Source: Aselliscus stoliczkanus (Eukaryota > Chordata > Mammalia > Chiroptera > Hipposideridae). Taken from it: a stretch of DNA of 64,000 bases. The stretch is from contig CM066727.1 in NCBI GenBank assembly GCA_033961575.1, positions 248,001 through 312,000 of the forward strand, read 5' to 3'. This document shows positions 22,075 to 32,574 of the stretch, one piece after another; position 1 is the first letter of the stretch, and each line of letters begins with the position of its first letter. The notes under the pieces were generated by a model that was not told where the DNA came from, searched no databases, and saw only the letters and a list, made by a program, of their open reading frames with translations. The position numbers and the translations under genes are program-made.

Positions 22075-22440
22075 TGTAACATATATATATATTCAATATT
22101 ATTCTATATCAGCTTCAGGTGTACGGCATAGTGGTTCTGCATTTATATACTTTATGAAGTGATTCCCTGATAAGTCCAGTACCCATCTGACACCCTACAT
22201 AATTTTTACAAAATTATTGATTATATTCCCCATGCTGTATTTCACATCTCCGTGACTACCAATTTGTACTTTTTAATCCCTTCACCTTTCTCACCTATCC
22301 TGCTACCCCCTCCCATCTAGCAGCTATCAGTTTTTTCTCTGTATCTCTGTGTTTGTTTCGTTTGCTCATTTATTCTGTTCTTTAACTTCTACATATAAGT
22401 GAGATCATATGGTATTTTCTTTCTCAGTGTGAATAACCCA
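22075..22440 (-). mobile_element. L1 3' UTR, antisense, second part
   Basis: Continues the 3' UTR interrupted by mariner 1: TCAGCTTCAGGTGTACGGCA, CCATCTGACACCCTACATAA, CTACATATAAGTGAGATCAT. The TTCAGGTGTAC motif recurs here and in the first part, reflecting an internal duplication typical of this 3' UTR. Confidence 0.75.
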
Positions 22441-23912
22441 TTTTCAATACTGGTGTGACAACCAGAAGCGCAATCCAGGGCTGGGGGTCTGAGCCGTACT
22501 AGGAGCCATCGACCCAACAGGCATGTGCAAACAGGCCACCCGCCAGTGCTATGTTCTCTTCACATGTACAGTCACATTCTCCAGGGTAGACCTGAAGCTG
22601 GGCCATTTCACAAGTCTTAATAAATTTCAGAAGATTGAAATAAACACAAAGTATCTTTTCTGACCACAGTGTATTGAAACTAGTAATTAATAATGGAAAG
22701 AAAACAAAGATCACAAATATGTGGAAATTAGGCAACATATTTCTAAATAACCAATGAGCCAAATAAGGAATTACAAGGGAATAAGAAAATACCCAAGACA
22801 GATGAAAACAAAAGAACAAGACACCAAAACTCACGGGATACAATGAAAGAAACACTCAGAATAAAATTTATACTCAAATGGCTATATTATAAAACAAGAA
22901 AGATCTCAAATCAATAACCTAACTGTACAACTTAAGGAATTAGAAAAAGAATGACAAACTCAACCTGGAGTTAGCAGAAGGAAGGACCTAAGAAAGATTA
23001 GCGGAGATAAAACATGTAAAGAATAGAACATCAATAGTGAGAATCAATGAAATCAAAAGTTGGTTGTTTGAAAAGATCATTAAAATTGACAAGCATTTAA
23101 CTGACTGAAAAGAAAAAAAAGGAGAAGACTCAACAGAAATGAAAGTGGGCATTTTTACTGACTTGCGAATAAAAAGTATTATGATACTATGATCAACTGG
23201 ATACTAACAAATTGGATTACCTGGACGAAGTAGACAAATTCCTAGAAACGCACAGCCTCCCAAGAATGAATGTGAAGTGGAAAACCTGAAAAGACCTGTA
23301 ATTCGTAAGGCCATTGAATCAGTGATGGAAAACCTCCCAACAAAGCACGGGAGCTGATGGCTTCACTGGTAAATGCTACCAAAACTTTAAAGAAGAATTC
23401 ACATCAGCCTTTCTCAAACTCTAAAAAATTGATGAGGAGAGAACACGTCTAACTCATTCTCTGAGGCCACCATTAACCTCATACTGAAGTCCCACAGAGA
23501 CACTACGAGAAAACCATAGACCAATATCCCTGATGAATATAAATGCAAATATCCTCAGCAAAATAGCAGCGAACATTAATTCAACAGCATAGTAAAAGAA
23601 TTACACACCATGACTGAGAGTTATCCCAGGAATGCAAGAATGGTTCAACATATGAAAATCAACCAACGCAGCACACCACATTAGTAGAATAATAGAATGA
23701 AGGAAAAAACCCCCAAAAAACCACACATGATCCAACTCAATGCAGCACAGGAATTTGACAAAGTCCAACACCCATTTATGATAAAGCCATTAAACTAAGA
23801 ATAGACTGGAGCTTCCTCAACATGATAAAGGCCACATATGAAAAGCCCACGGCTAACATCACACTCAAGGGTGAATGACTGAGATCTTCCCATAAGACCA
23901 GGAACTGAACCA

Positions 23913-24004
23913 GGATGTCACTCCCCCCACTTCAGCACAGTCCTGGAAAAGCCTGGTGGGATGTCACTCCCCGCACTTCAGCGCAGTCCTGGAAAAGCCT
24001 GGTG
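23913..24004. repeat. 46-bp tandem duplication within L1
   Basis: Two copies of a 46-bp unit starting GGATGTCACTCCCC at 23913 and 23959, differing at two positions. By position in the old L1 it covers the RT segment that normally encodes the conserved [11 protein letters not shown] motif. Confidence 0.9.
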
Positions 24005-24056
24005 GGAGCAGCTAGGCAACAAAAAGAGTCCAGATGAGAAAGGAATGACCAAAGCT

Positions 24057-24167
24057 GTCTCTGTTTTCAGGTGACATGGTGTTATGTGTTGAAGTCTCTG
24101 TTTTCAGGTGACATGATGTTATGTGTTGAAGTCTCTGTTTTCAGGTGACATGGTGTTATGTGTTGAA
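24057..24167. repeat. 37-bp tandem triplication within L1
   Basis: Three copies of a 37-bp unit beginning GTCTCTGTTTTCAGGTGACA at 24057, 24094 and 24131; the middle copy has one G-to-A change. The unit spans the former L1 YADD catalytic region, so the catalytic core of this dead RT was locally amplified. Confidence 0.93.
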
Positions 24168-24355
24168 AGCCTAAAGAATCCACATAAAAAACTGTTCGAG
24201 CTGATACACTCAGCAAAATAAATTTAGCAAAGTTACAGGATACAAAATCAACACACAAAAATCAGTTTTATTTTCTATGCACTAGCAATGAACAATCTGA
24301 AAAGGGAATTAAGTAAACAATTCCATTTACAACAGTATCAAAAGAATAAATTTTT

Positions 24356-25065
24356 TTTTAAATTTTTTTAGCTGAGCCATCCTGCCACCTGTTGGCAGCT
24401 CAGCAGCAGCTCATCTTGGGCCGGGAATCGAACCGGTGACCCTGTTGCTCAGAGCTCACACTCTTTTTTCTTTTTTTAAAAAGATTTTATTGGGAATTGG
24501 GGGAGGGGACCAGCCAAGTTGTTGTTTTTCAATCTTTTTTGTGGAGGGCGCCGGTCGCCATCTGGCTTCCTGTCGGCAGCTCGTGGCCCCTAAGCTAAAG
24601 GTGCTGTGTTCAATCTTAGTTGCGGGTGGGCGTAGCCACCATCCCATGTGGGAGTTGAACCAGTAGCCTTGTTGTTAAGAGCCTACGCTCTATCCTCTGA
24701 GCCTTCCGGGTGGCAGCTGTGCTCAAGGTACCAAGTTCAGTCTTAGTTACGGGTGGGCGTAGCCACCATCCCATGTGGGAGTTGAACTCGGCAGCCTTGT
24801 TGTTAAGAGCGCCTGCCCTATCCACTGAGCCAGCCAGATGGCAGCTCAGCTCAAGGTGCCCAATTCAGTCTTAGTTGCGGGTAGGTGTAGCCAACCATTG
24901 AATAGGCAATCTTGTTGTTACACCAGCTGAGCCATCCTGCCACCTGTTGGCAGCTCAGCTTGGGCGCAGCATCACTGGCCCATGTGGGAATCGAACTGGC
25001 AGCCCTGTTGCTCAGAGCTCGCTCTCTAAACCAACTCTTCACCAACTGAGCCACTCGGCCGGCCC
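24356..25065 (-). mobile_element. SINE dimer: trimeric composite plus truncated second SINE
   Basis: One target duplication (CAAAAGAATAAATTTTT at 24339-24355; CAAAAGAATAAAATTTTT from 25066) brackets the whole block. On the minus strand a complete trimeric composite SINE runs from 25065 to its AATAAAATCTTT tail near 24480. It is followed directly by a second SINE lacking its 5' end (from GAGTGTGAGCTCTGAGC at about 24466), with its own B-box-like GGTTCGATTCCC and A-tail. It splits the old L1. Confidence 0.82.
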
Positions 25066-25499
25066 CAAAAGAATAAAATTTTTAGGAATAAATATAACCA
25101 AGGAGGTGAAAGACTTGTATGCTGAAAATTACAAAACATTACTGCAAAAAATTAAAGAAGACACAAATAAATGTTAAGATATCCCGTGTTTATGGACTAG
25201 AAGCCTTAGTAATGACAACACTACACAAAGCAATCTATGAATTCAATGTAATCTCTATCAAAATTTCAACAGCCGTTTTTGCAGAAATAGAACACACCAT
25301 CCTAAAATTCATATGGAATTTCCATGGAGCCCACATGAGCAGGACAATCTTGACAAAGAACAAAGAGGATCATGCTCTTGATTTCAAAAGTTACTATCAA
25401 GCTAGTGTAATGGAAATCATGTGGCGCTGTCACAGGATAGACTCTATTGGGTTGTCGGAAAGGTCATGACATATTTTGTCTTATGTTTTTCAAAGGTCA

Positions 25500-26801
25500 T
25501 TTATTTATATAAAGAACAAAGATCAATCAATGATATTTGCCTGTTTTGTTTGCTAACCTTTTGCCATCTTTCAGTGAGCTTCATAATTCCTCTTTCATAG
25601 AAGGACCTGTCTTTATTTGTGAAAAACTGAACAAAGTGCTGATTTACAGCGTTATCTAAATTGAACATGATACCACACAAGGAGTTTGAAGAGGGCGAAA
25701 CAAGCGGAAATCTGACGGCACAAGGTCCAGCGATATGGTGCGTGCGGCAACACTCCCATCCAAGCTCCAATATATATTTTTTTTTAATAGAGGGCAGTGT
25801 CACTGGCCCTCATATGTGGGATCCGAACTGGGGCCGCTGGCTTCCCAAGCCAGGGCTTAACCAACATACCACTCGCCGGCCCCAAGCTCCAATAATTTTT
25901 GATGGGTGATCAAACTTGTGTGTGGTCTCGTGTTGTTGAAATGGAACACAGCTTCTTTACAATTAACAAGCTCTGGACCTTTCTGGATGATGGATTCATT
26001 CAAACTGTCCAATTGCTGACAGTACATTAGTATTGATTGGTCCCTTGGTAGGAGCTTGAAAAACACAACCACACTGAGAGCATAACCTTCCTCTGATGAA
26101 TGTCTGATTCTGATGCCATTTGAGAAAATCATCACATCAGGACCAAGACCGTTTGCGCACCACATTGTTGTAAACAATCCACTTCTCATCACCAGTTATC
26201 AGTCGCTTCAAAAAAAAAGGATCGTTTTCCTCACGTTTAATGAGCATATTGCAGATGTTTATACGTGCCGCCAAATGAATGTGAGTTCATGCGGAACCCA
26301 AATATCGAGCTTGCTTACATATCCCAGCTTCCTCAGGTGGTCGTGAATGCTTGAATGATGGATGTTCAATGTAACTGCAATCTCTCATGTCGTGTAATGC
26401 GGGTTTGACTCAATCAATGCCTTTATTTTGTCATCATCAACCTCTGTGGGCCTCCCTGACTGAGGAGCGTCATTGAGATCAAAATCACCAGCACGGAATT
26501 TCGTGAACCATCGTTGGCACTGACGTTCTTGGAGGGCATTGCCACCATAAACTTTATGCAACTTTTCACAAGCTTGATGCTCATTCTTCCCTTTATGGAA
26601 GTAAAACAGTAAAATATGGCAAAAATGCACAGTTTGGTCTTCCATCTTCAACTTGCTGTAAAATCTCCAAAACTCAACCAAATCACTCAAGTTTTTTAGA
26701 ATGAAGCTAGAACCATCAGCTGTCAAATGACATGGCAATAACATAGATGTGAATGATTTTAGCACTTCCAAAAATGAACTAGTGCCATCTTTTGCAAACA
26801 T
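25500..26801 (-). pseudogene. Mariner transposase pseudogene 2
   Basis: The N-terminal helix-turn-helix part is open at 26385-26801: FHKGKNEHQACEKLHKVYGG, then QRWFTKFRAGDFDLNDAPQS and GRPTEVDDDKIKALIE, typical of mariner DNA-binding domains. The first catalytic block ITGDEKWIVYNN follows in another frame. In the piece at 25857-26192 the second block reads HFNNTRPHTS where active families have HHDNARPHTS, so Asp is replaced by Asn. The third block is frame-broken and split by a SINE. Confidence 0.87.
25773..25881 (-). mobile_element. Short SINE nested in mariner 2
   Basis: Antisense copy with an exact 13-bp target duplication CCAAGCTCCAATA (25760-25772 and 25882-25894). It lost a base in its head (ACTCGCCGGCCCC). 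It inserted after the mariner, giving a relative date. Confidence 0.93.
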
Positions 26802-27110
26802 GCATCATGACTTTTCCGATAGCCCAATAGATAAATGGATAGAGTTGTCAGTTCAGAAAAAACCCTAACATTTACTGCCAGTTAGTCTTTGACAGGAGTG
26901 CCAAGTTTATTTGATGGGGAAAGAATAGTGCCTTCAACAATGGTGCTGGGGAAAATGGACATCCACATGCAAAGGAAGGAAGTTTAACCCCCTACCTCAT
27001 GCCATATACAAACATTAACTCAAAGTGGATCAAGTACCATTGATAAGAGCTAAAAACTCTTAGAAGACATAGGGGAAAATCTTTGACCTTGGATTTGACA
27101 GTGATTTCTT

Positions 27111-27210
27111 TTATTTTTTTAGAGCTCAGTGTCACTGGCCTTCATTTGTGGGATCTGAACCAGAGCTGCTGGCGTCCCAGCTCCTAACCACCACGCAGCT
27201 CGGCCGACCC
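27111..27210 (-). mobile_element. Short SINE, diverged, nested in L1
   Basis: Exact target duplication GACAGTGATTTCTT (27097-27110 and 27211-27224). Compared with other copies it has many substitutions and lacks several bases around GGCGTCCCAGCTCC, so it may be one of the older copies here. Confidence 0.9.
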
Positions 27211-27481
27211 GACAGTGATTTCTTAAATGACACCAAAGGCACAGGCAACAAAAGACCAAAATAAAATAAAATAAAATAAAAAGATCAATCAATCAATAAA
27301 TTGGACCTTATTTATGTTATAGAAAAACTTTGGTGCATAAAGGACACTCTCAAGACAGTGAAAAGACAATCTATAAATAGAAAATATTTGCAAATCATAC
27401 ATGTGGTAAGGGTTTAATATTTAGAATGCGTAGATAACTGAACCACAAAAAGGGCAAACCACTCAATTAAAAATGAGCAAA

Positions 27482-27611
27482 GAGGGCCAGCCAAGTGGCG
27501 TGGTGGTTAAGAGCTGGCTTGGGACGCCAGCAGCCCTGGTTCGGATCCCACATATGAGGGCCAGTGACACTGCCCTAAAAAAAAAAACCAAAACAACAAC
27601 AACAAAAAAAA
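27482..27611 (+). mobile_element. Short SINE nested in L1
   Basis: Sense copy beginning GGGCCAGCCAAGTGGCGTGG with a long impure tail of A, AAC and AAT units. Target duplication TAAAAATGAGCAAA at 27468-27481 and from 27612. Confidence 0.9.
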
Positions 27612-28294
27612 TAAAAATGAGCAAAAGACATGCATTGACTTTCTCCAAAGTGATATAGAAATGGTCCACATACACCCATGAAAAGATGCTCAGCATCATT
27701 GGACATTAGGGAAATGCAAATCAAAACAACAACGAGATATCACTTCACACCTACCAGGAGGGCGAGATCAAATACCAAATTAAAAATCCCAAAGCAACAT
27801 CAAAGGGAAATAAGTTTGTGGAGATGTTTTTCAGGATGTGGGTAAATTAGAACCCTCATAGCTGGCTGGTGGGAATGTAAAATGGTTCACCTGCTGTGGA
27901 AAACAGCGTGGCAGTTCCTCAGAAAGTTCATGGAATCATGGTATGAACCAGCAATTCCACTTCTAAGTTTATCTGTAAAAGATTGGAAAACAGCACCTCA
28001 GGTGAGTGGCTGCAGTGTTATGAGAAGCAGCTACTTATCAAGTTTGGTCCTTATTCATGCCCTGTGACACTTTGGAGATGCAGACAAGTGAGAGGACTGC
28101 CAGTCTGCACACCTGCCCTGTCGTTGTCCCGGGACAAGGACTGATTTGCTTCAGGACTGCGGGGCTGCCTGTGGTCTGGCCTCAGCACTGCGACTAGCAG
28201 CGCCTCTGCGGTTCCCTGAGCCCTGCCAGGGACTGGGCAGGTGGCAGTGCCACTGTCCCCAGCTGGCCTTTTTCGTTTCTTGTCACGGTGCAAA

Positions 28295-28425
28295 AAATAT
28301 ACCTTGTTTTGCTGTGCTTCACTTTATTGTGCTCCACGGATACTGTATTTTTACGGCAAAAGATAACAACTCGCTTTATTGCGGTGGTTGGAAGTGAACT
28401 CCCGGGACCGCTAAGTTTGGCCTGT
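28295..28425 (-). mobile_element. Tigger-like DNA transposon end
   Basis: GCTTCACTTTATTGTGCTCC, ACGGATACTGTATTTTTAC and CGCTTTATTGCGGTGGTTGG match in order a Tigger1-type terminal region (pogo group), whose end reads caataaagcg... on the opposite strand. Only one end is visible. Confidence 0.6.
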
Positions 28426-28588
28426 CCTGTTCTGAAGTCTTTGTGGAGAGCTGCCTTTTATTGGTGACAGGGACACAATCTCCTTTTAAATGACTTTCGA
28501 TCTACTTGTTTTATGGTGACTTATAGCAATTTTATAGCAGAAAATTTGGTGAAAAACTAATAATTCACAAAAGGAGGATAAAATTACC

Positions 28589-28696
28589 TTTTTTTTTTCC
28601 CAGAGGGCAGTGTTACTGGCCCTCATATATGGGATCTGAACCGGGGCCGCTGGCGTCCCAAGCCAGCTCTTAACCACCATGCCACTCGGCCGGCCC
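28589..28696 (-). mobile_element. Short tRNA-derived SINE
   Basis: Antisense copy with target duplication AAAATTACC (28580-28588 and 28697-28705). Its tail is interrupted by CCC next to the body. Confidence 0.9.
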
Positions 28697-28854
28697 AAAA
28701 TTACCATTTTTTAAATTAAAATTTTAGTTTATTCTTTTTTCTTTCACTTGTTCTTAATACATAATTGGTGAATCATAGTGTTTCACGGGTTTCCCCTACA
28801 GAGTGACGTTACATAAATCGGTATATATTTATGCTTCTTTTTATCTGGTCGTAT

Positions 28855-29220
28855 CTGTCAGCTCAAGCTGTCGTAAGAGGGCACCACACGTGGGACAGCT
28901 TGAACAGTGGTCCTGGAGGCTGGACGTCCATGATCAAGGTGTCGGTGGTTGATTTCCCCTGAGGTCTTTCCCTTGGGCTTGGTGCCACCTTTTCGTGTGC
29001 CCTCATGTGGCCTTTCTTCTGTGTACGCTTGCTCGTGGGGTCTCTTCCTCTTCTTATAAGGTCACCAGTCTTATTGGATGTGGGCCGCACCCCGGGGACC
29101 TCATATGGCCTCATTTAATGTTAATCGCTTCCTTAATCGTCCCTCTTCAAGCACAGTCACTTTGGGGGTAGGGCTTCAGCCTGTGAATTTCAGGCAGACA
29201 GTTCAGTCCATAAGACTAGC
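28855..29220. mobile_element. Ancient interspersed repeat (family X copy 2)
   Basis: Most complete copy of the family also seen at 9893 and 31962: GTCCTGGAGGCTGGACGTCC, TGATCAAGGTGTCGG, CTTCTTATAAGGTCACCAGT, CTTATTGGATGTGGGCCGC, CTTCAAGCACAGTCACTTTG and GACAGTTCAGTCCATAA, in the usual order for this placental repeat. Confidence 0.6.
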
Positions 29221-30971
29221 TAAGATGTACGTGTTCATCTGTCTTGCTGAAAATTAAATGGTTGTTGAGCTCAGTTGTAGAAAAACAAGTCATCTGCTGA
29301 CTCTTGCGTTTTAGTAGAATTATTTATAAAATTATAGCATACGCAACTCTACCGGAGCTAGAAAACAAGCAGTGCGGTCGTTTTTAATTTTTTTAAATTC
29401 GTAAGTATTGTCGAGACGAAGTCAAGTTGTCTTGAGCAGATGATTCAAAGGCAGAGCTGCAGCTGCCAGGGAGGCTGGTTCCTTTCCGTGAGGACATGTT
29501 TCCGAGCCACTCTCTGGGCAACCCTGGGTGTCCACTGAGTATTTGCAGTGCAGACACACAGACGGCCTTGCTATGTAGGTCTGCTGGATGTGTGTGTCCC
29601 CCCCACCCTCCCCGGCTTACCGAAGAGGAGCCCAGACCTCAGCGCCATTGCCACGGGTCCAGGATCACAGTGGCGGGTACAGACCCGACTTAAGGACCCT
29701 ACAGCCAGCAGCGGGAATCTTTCTGTCCAAGTGAATCCTTCAGTGTGACACTTGTGTGCCCTAACATGCCACCTCTAGTTCTTCTTCACGTGGCTCCTTC
29801 TCCTGGGCCCCTGCACTGGCTGGAGGCGACCTGCTGCAGCTGGTTTGGTTTCCATGGAGACAGGTCCGGGGATGTGGACGGCTCTGGGTACTTGATGCTC
29901 CTCACAAACAGCCCAAAGGGCACATGCCGCTGACAGGTTGGAGACTTGCTCTCCTACACAGACACGGTGTGTTGTCGTTTGTTCGTTTGTTTATTCCATC
30001 ATGGGAGAACTCCAGGTGATGTCTCAGCACCACCCAGCTGGCCTCACACTAAGCCTCGGCTGAGAACAGACCCCATGAGTTTTGCACACACGCCACTGAG
30101 TACTCAGACGCAGGCTGCACGAGGCTTGGTGTCAGGCCGGCCACCCGCACAGGCTGCACGTGTCCTGGCGCCAGCCTGGCACCGAGTCCGTGGCGGGTGT
30201 GTGGCTGGGCCCTGGGTTTTCTCCCTTTCCCCTGCCGAGCCTGCCCCCTGCCCCACGCATTGTCCTAAGTCAGATTCAGAGTGCAGACTTCTGGTGTCTA
30301 ATATGATAAACAAGTTGTTCTCAAATTTCAGCAGCTGGTGATGGTTTAAGGTAGAAGTTTATATTTTCTTGAGCACTTGGGTCCACTTCTGGATTGTTCC
30401 CTTGTCTGTTCATTTAAGGTCCAATTCGTGCTTTTTCAGATCCTGCCACTTAGGAGGACACAGGGCTGGCCACACACACTAATTTTCACGAACGTAAAGT
30501 GCTGGGCCAGCTGTGACTAGCCTCACGTATAAATCTGGGTTTGCCAGGAGGCGGCAGGACGGTGGGGCCGGGGTCCTGGACACCCTGGGATCCTGGGTGG
30601 CAGGAGAGCCTGACCCTGGGGTCCACGTGGCTTGTGTAATGGGAAGCAACTTCTTGGGGCATCCTTTGGAGCCTCAGTGAGGGAGGTGGCTGCTTGGGGC
30701 TCACTAACCAGCAGCTGACTGCTGAGAAGCAGGGATTGAAAGACACTCTTATTGCCCACTCAGAGTCGGATCTGGGGAGAATCACCCAGAATGTTTCCTC
30801 TCGGGAGAAGAGTCACCCCAGCCTCCAGGCAGTTTCTGTCACCACACCTCAGAGCCCTACGCACCGAGGACAGCAGGCGGTGGCACGTTCTGGGGACAGG
30901 GCTCCCCTGGGAGGTCAGGTACCAAACTGGTGAATATGTATGGATGTGAGCAACTTTCTGGAAAACCCAGT
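29221..30971. other. Unique sequence, no gene recognised
   Basis: Mixed composition, GC-rich near 29580-29720 and 30100-30260. Frames up to 131 codons (29946-30341 plus) have no recognisable domain. No repeat identified. Confidence 0.4.
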
Positions 30972-30980
30972 AAAGTGGCT

Positions 30981-31400
30981 TTTTTTTTTTTTAAAGATTT
31001 TATTGGGGAATTGGGGAAGTGGGACAGACAAGTTGCTGTCCTTTTGTTCTTCAGTCTAGTTGTGGAGGACTTTGCTTCACTGGCCCATGTGGGTATCATC
31101 ATTGCGCTCTTCCTGGGTGAGGCAGTCACTCGCTGGCCATTGGACCGCCACTCAGGTGGCTCACAGCAGCTCACGCCGGCTGCGGGCCACTCACTGTAGC
31201 CTATGGCAGCCCACAGCAGCAGGGGCTGCAGCCCGCACAGTCTCCGGTGACTCACAGACGCCCAGCTCCAGGTGGAGCTGTTGTTCATCATCTTAGCTGT
31301 AGAGGGTGGAGCGTCACTGGCCCTCATGTGGGATCTTAACCGGTGGCCCTTCAGCTCACTCCCAGGCCACCTCTTAACCAATGTGTCACTCAGCTGGCCC
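30981..31400 (-). mobile_element. Composite SINE, short-SINE-headed type
   Basis: Antisense copy with the CATCATCTTAG middle piece and a diverged head (GGATCTTAACCGGTGGCCCT). Approximate target duplication AAAGTGGCTTTTTT / AAAGTGGGTGTTTTTT around 30972 and 31402. Confidence 0.82.
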
Positions 31401-31414
31401 AAAAGTGGGTGTTT

Positions 31415-31961
31415 TTTGACCTCAGTCAAGAGAGAGATATCTGAATGAAGGTCTTCTCTCCAGGGAATGCAGAAAGTGCTGCGTTCATCAGGGAGGCAGG
31501 CAGCTGATGGCCTGAGATGCGGGTGACAGGGAGCCTGAGCCCCATCAGCGTGAGTGCAAAAGACACAAGCTCAGGGGGGCCTCTCAGGGGTGTTCGGATC
31601 TGCTTTGAGAAGCGAAGCTTCATGGTGTCCGCCCCCACAGGGGACAGGCCAGGATGTGCTGGTTCTCTGAGATGTGAACTGTGACACGGTCTGCCCTTCG
31701 TTGGGGACCTGGCATCATCAGCCCCCGTCTTTTGGATGTGTGGAGACAGAACTTTGCTCTGCGCTGTGTGTGGGTCGTGGGGCCAGGGTGAGGGCAGGAG
31801 GCTAGATCCTGGCATCCATAGTAGAGTCCTCATTTTGAAATAGAGAAAGAGATGAAGAATTTCATGAATTCCTTCAGTTTTTCAACAGATATAGACACTT
31901 ATGCTACAGACCAGAGGCAGACTTTAGAAATGAGGATAGTTCTGCCCTGGGAAGGTGTCTT
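31415..31961. other. Unique sequence, no gene recognised
   Basis: No repeat or exon recognised. The minus frame at 31426-31833 (135 codons) has no identifiable domain. Confidence 0.4.
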
Positions 31962-32090
31962 CATCCGCTCAGGCTGTTATGACAAGACACCATAGACCGG
32001 ACGACTCACCAATGACAGACACTTATTTCCTACTGTTCCGGAGGCTGGGAGTCCGGAATCGAGGTGCAGGCAGACCCAGTGTGTGCTGAG
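31962..32090. mobile_element. Ancient interspersed repeat (family X copy 3)
   Basis: GCTCAGGCTGTTATGACAAG, ACACCATAGACCGGACGACT, TTCCGGAGGCTGGGAGTCCG and GAATCGAGGTGCAGGCAGAC match the first third of the family seen at 9893 and 28855. Confidence 0.55.
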
Positions 32091-32179
32091 ACCCCTTTGT
32101 GCCTCGCTGTGCATTGATCTGCATGTTGCCGTTGACTCGTGACGTGTGGCATCTTTTCATGCTCTTACTGGCCATTCAT

Positions 32180-32520
32180 ATGTCTGTGCGAAAATGCCCA
32201 CTCCGGCCCTTAGGTCTCTTTTTGAATTGGGTCTTAAAAATCTTTTTGTTATTGTGTTCAGGGGTTCTTTGTATATTTTGGATATTAATCCCTTATCAGG
32301 TATATTATTTGCAAATATTTTTCCCATTCTGTGGGGTTTTTTTCACTCCCTTGATATTGTACTTTTTTTTTTTTGAGGGCAGTGTCACTGGCCCTCATAT
32401 GTGGGACCCGAACCGGGGCCGCTGGCCTCCTAAGCCAGCACTTAACCACCGCGCCACTTGGCCAGCCCAAGGTATTGTACTTTGATACAGAAAAGTTTAA
32501 TGTCTTCACCCTGTTTTCTT
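32180..32520 (-). mobile_element. Old L1 ORF2 fragment, antisense, split by a SINE
   Basis: GTTCTTTGTATATTTTGGAT, TTAATCCCTTATCAGGTATA and CAAATATTTTTCCCATTCTG are the usual antisense L1 ORF2 C-terminal-region text. It resumes after the SINE as GTATTGTACTTTGATACAG. Confidence 0.75.
32362..32468 (-). mobile_element. Short SINE nested in L1 fragment
   Basis: Complete antisense copy with target duplication TATTGTACT on both sides (about 32354-32362 and 32474-32482). Confidence 0.87.
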
Positions 32521-32529
32521 CTAAGAGTT

Positions 32530-32574
32530 TTATATATATCTATATATCTATATATCTATATATCTATATATATA
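32530..32574. repeat. AT-rich (TATATATC) microsatellite
   Basis: About five copies of an 8-10-bp TATATATC unit lying against the A-tail of the PSIP1 retrocopy. It may mark the original insertion site and hides any target duplication. Confidence 0.8.

Larger units (their letters stand above)
25447..26827 (-). mobile_element. Mariner element 2, full length but dead, split by a SINE
   Basis: Flanked by TA (25445-25446 and 26828-26829). The terminal inverted repeats are clear: TTGGGTTGTCGGAAAGGTCA on the left, and TTGGGCTATCGGAAAAGTCA as the reverse complement of the right end. Excluding the nested SINE and its duplication leaves about 1.26 kb, normal for mariner. Its termini and protein differ from element 1, so it is a separate lineage. 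It sits within the old sense L1. Confidence 0.92.
22545..28000 (+). mobile_element. Old sense L1 ORF2, heavily nested
   Basis: Follows L1 ORF2 order from the endonuclease C-terminal part (ACATTCTCCAGGGTAGACC; CTTAATAAATTTCAGAAGAT), through the RT region (GCTGATGGCTTCACTGGTAA; CCCTGATGAATATAAATGC) and the post-RT domain (AAAGAATAAAATTTTTAGGA; AAAATGGACATCCACATGC), to the C-terminal region (GGAAAACAGCGTGGCAGTTC). It is interrupted by a SINE dimer (24356-25065), a mariner (25447-26827), and SINEs at 27111-27210 and 27482-27611. Many frameshifts and stops; the longest surviving piece is 25119-25469. Two internal tandem duplications lie in the RT region. Confidence 0.87.

Noticed and set aside
25445..26829. 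Domesticated transposase gene (SETMAR-like)
   Set aside because: No fused host exon, multiple frameshifts, a nested SINE and a lost catalytic Asp.
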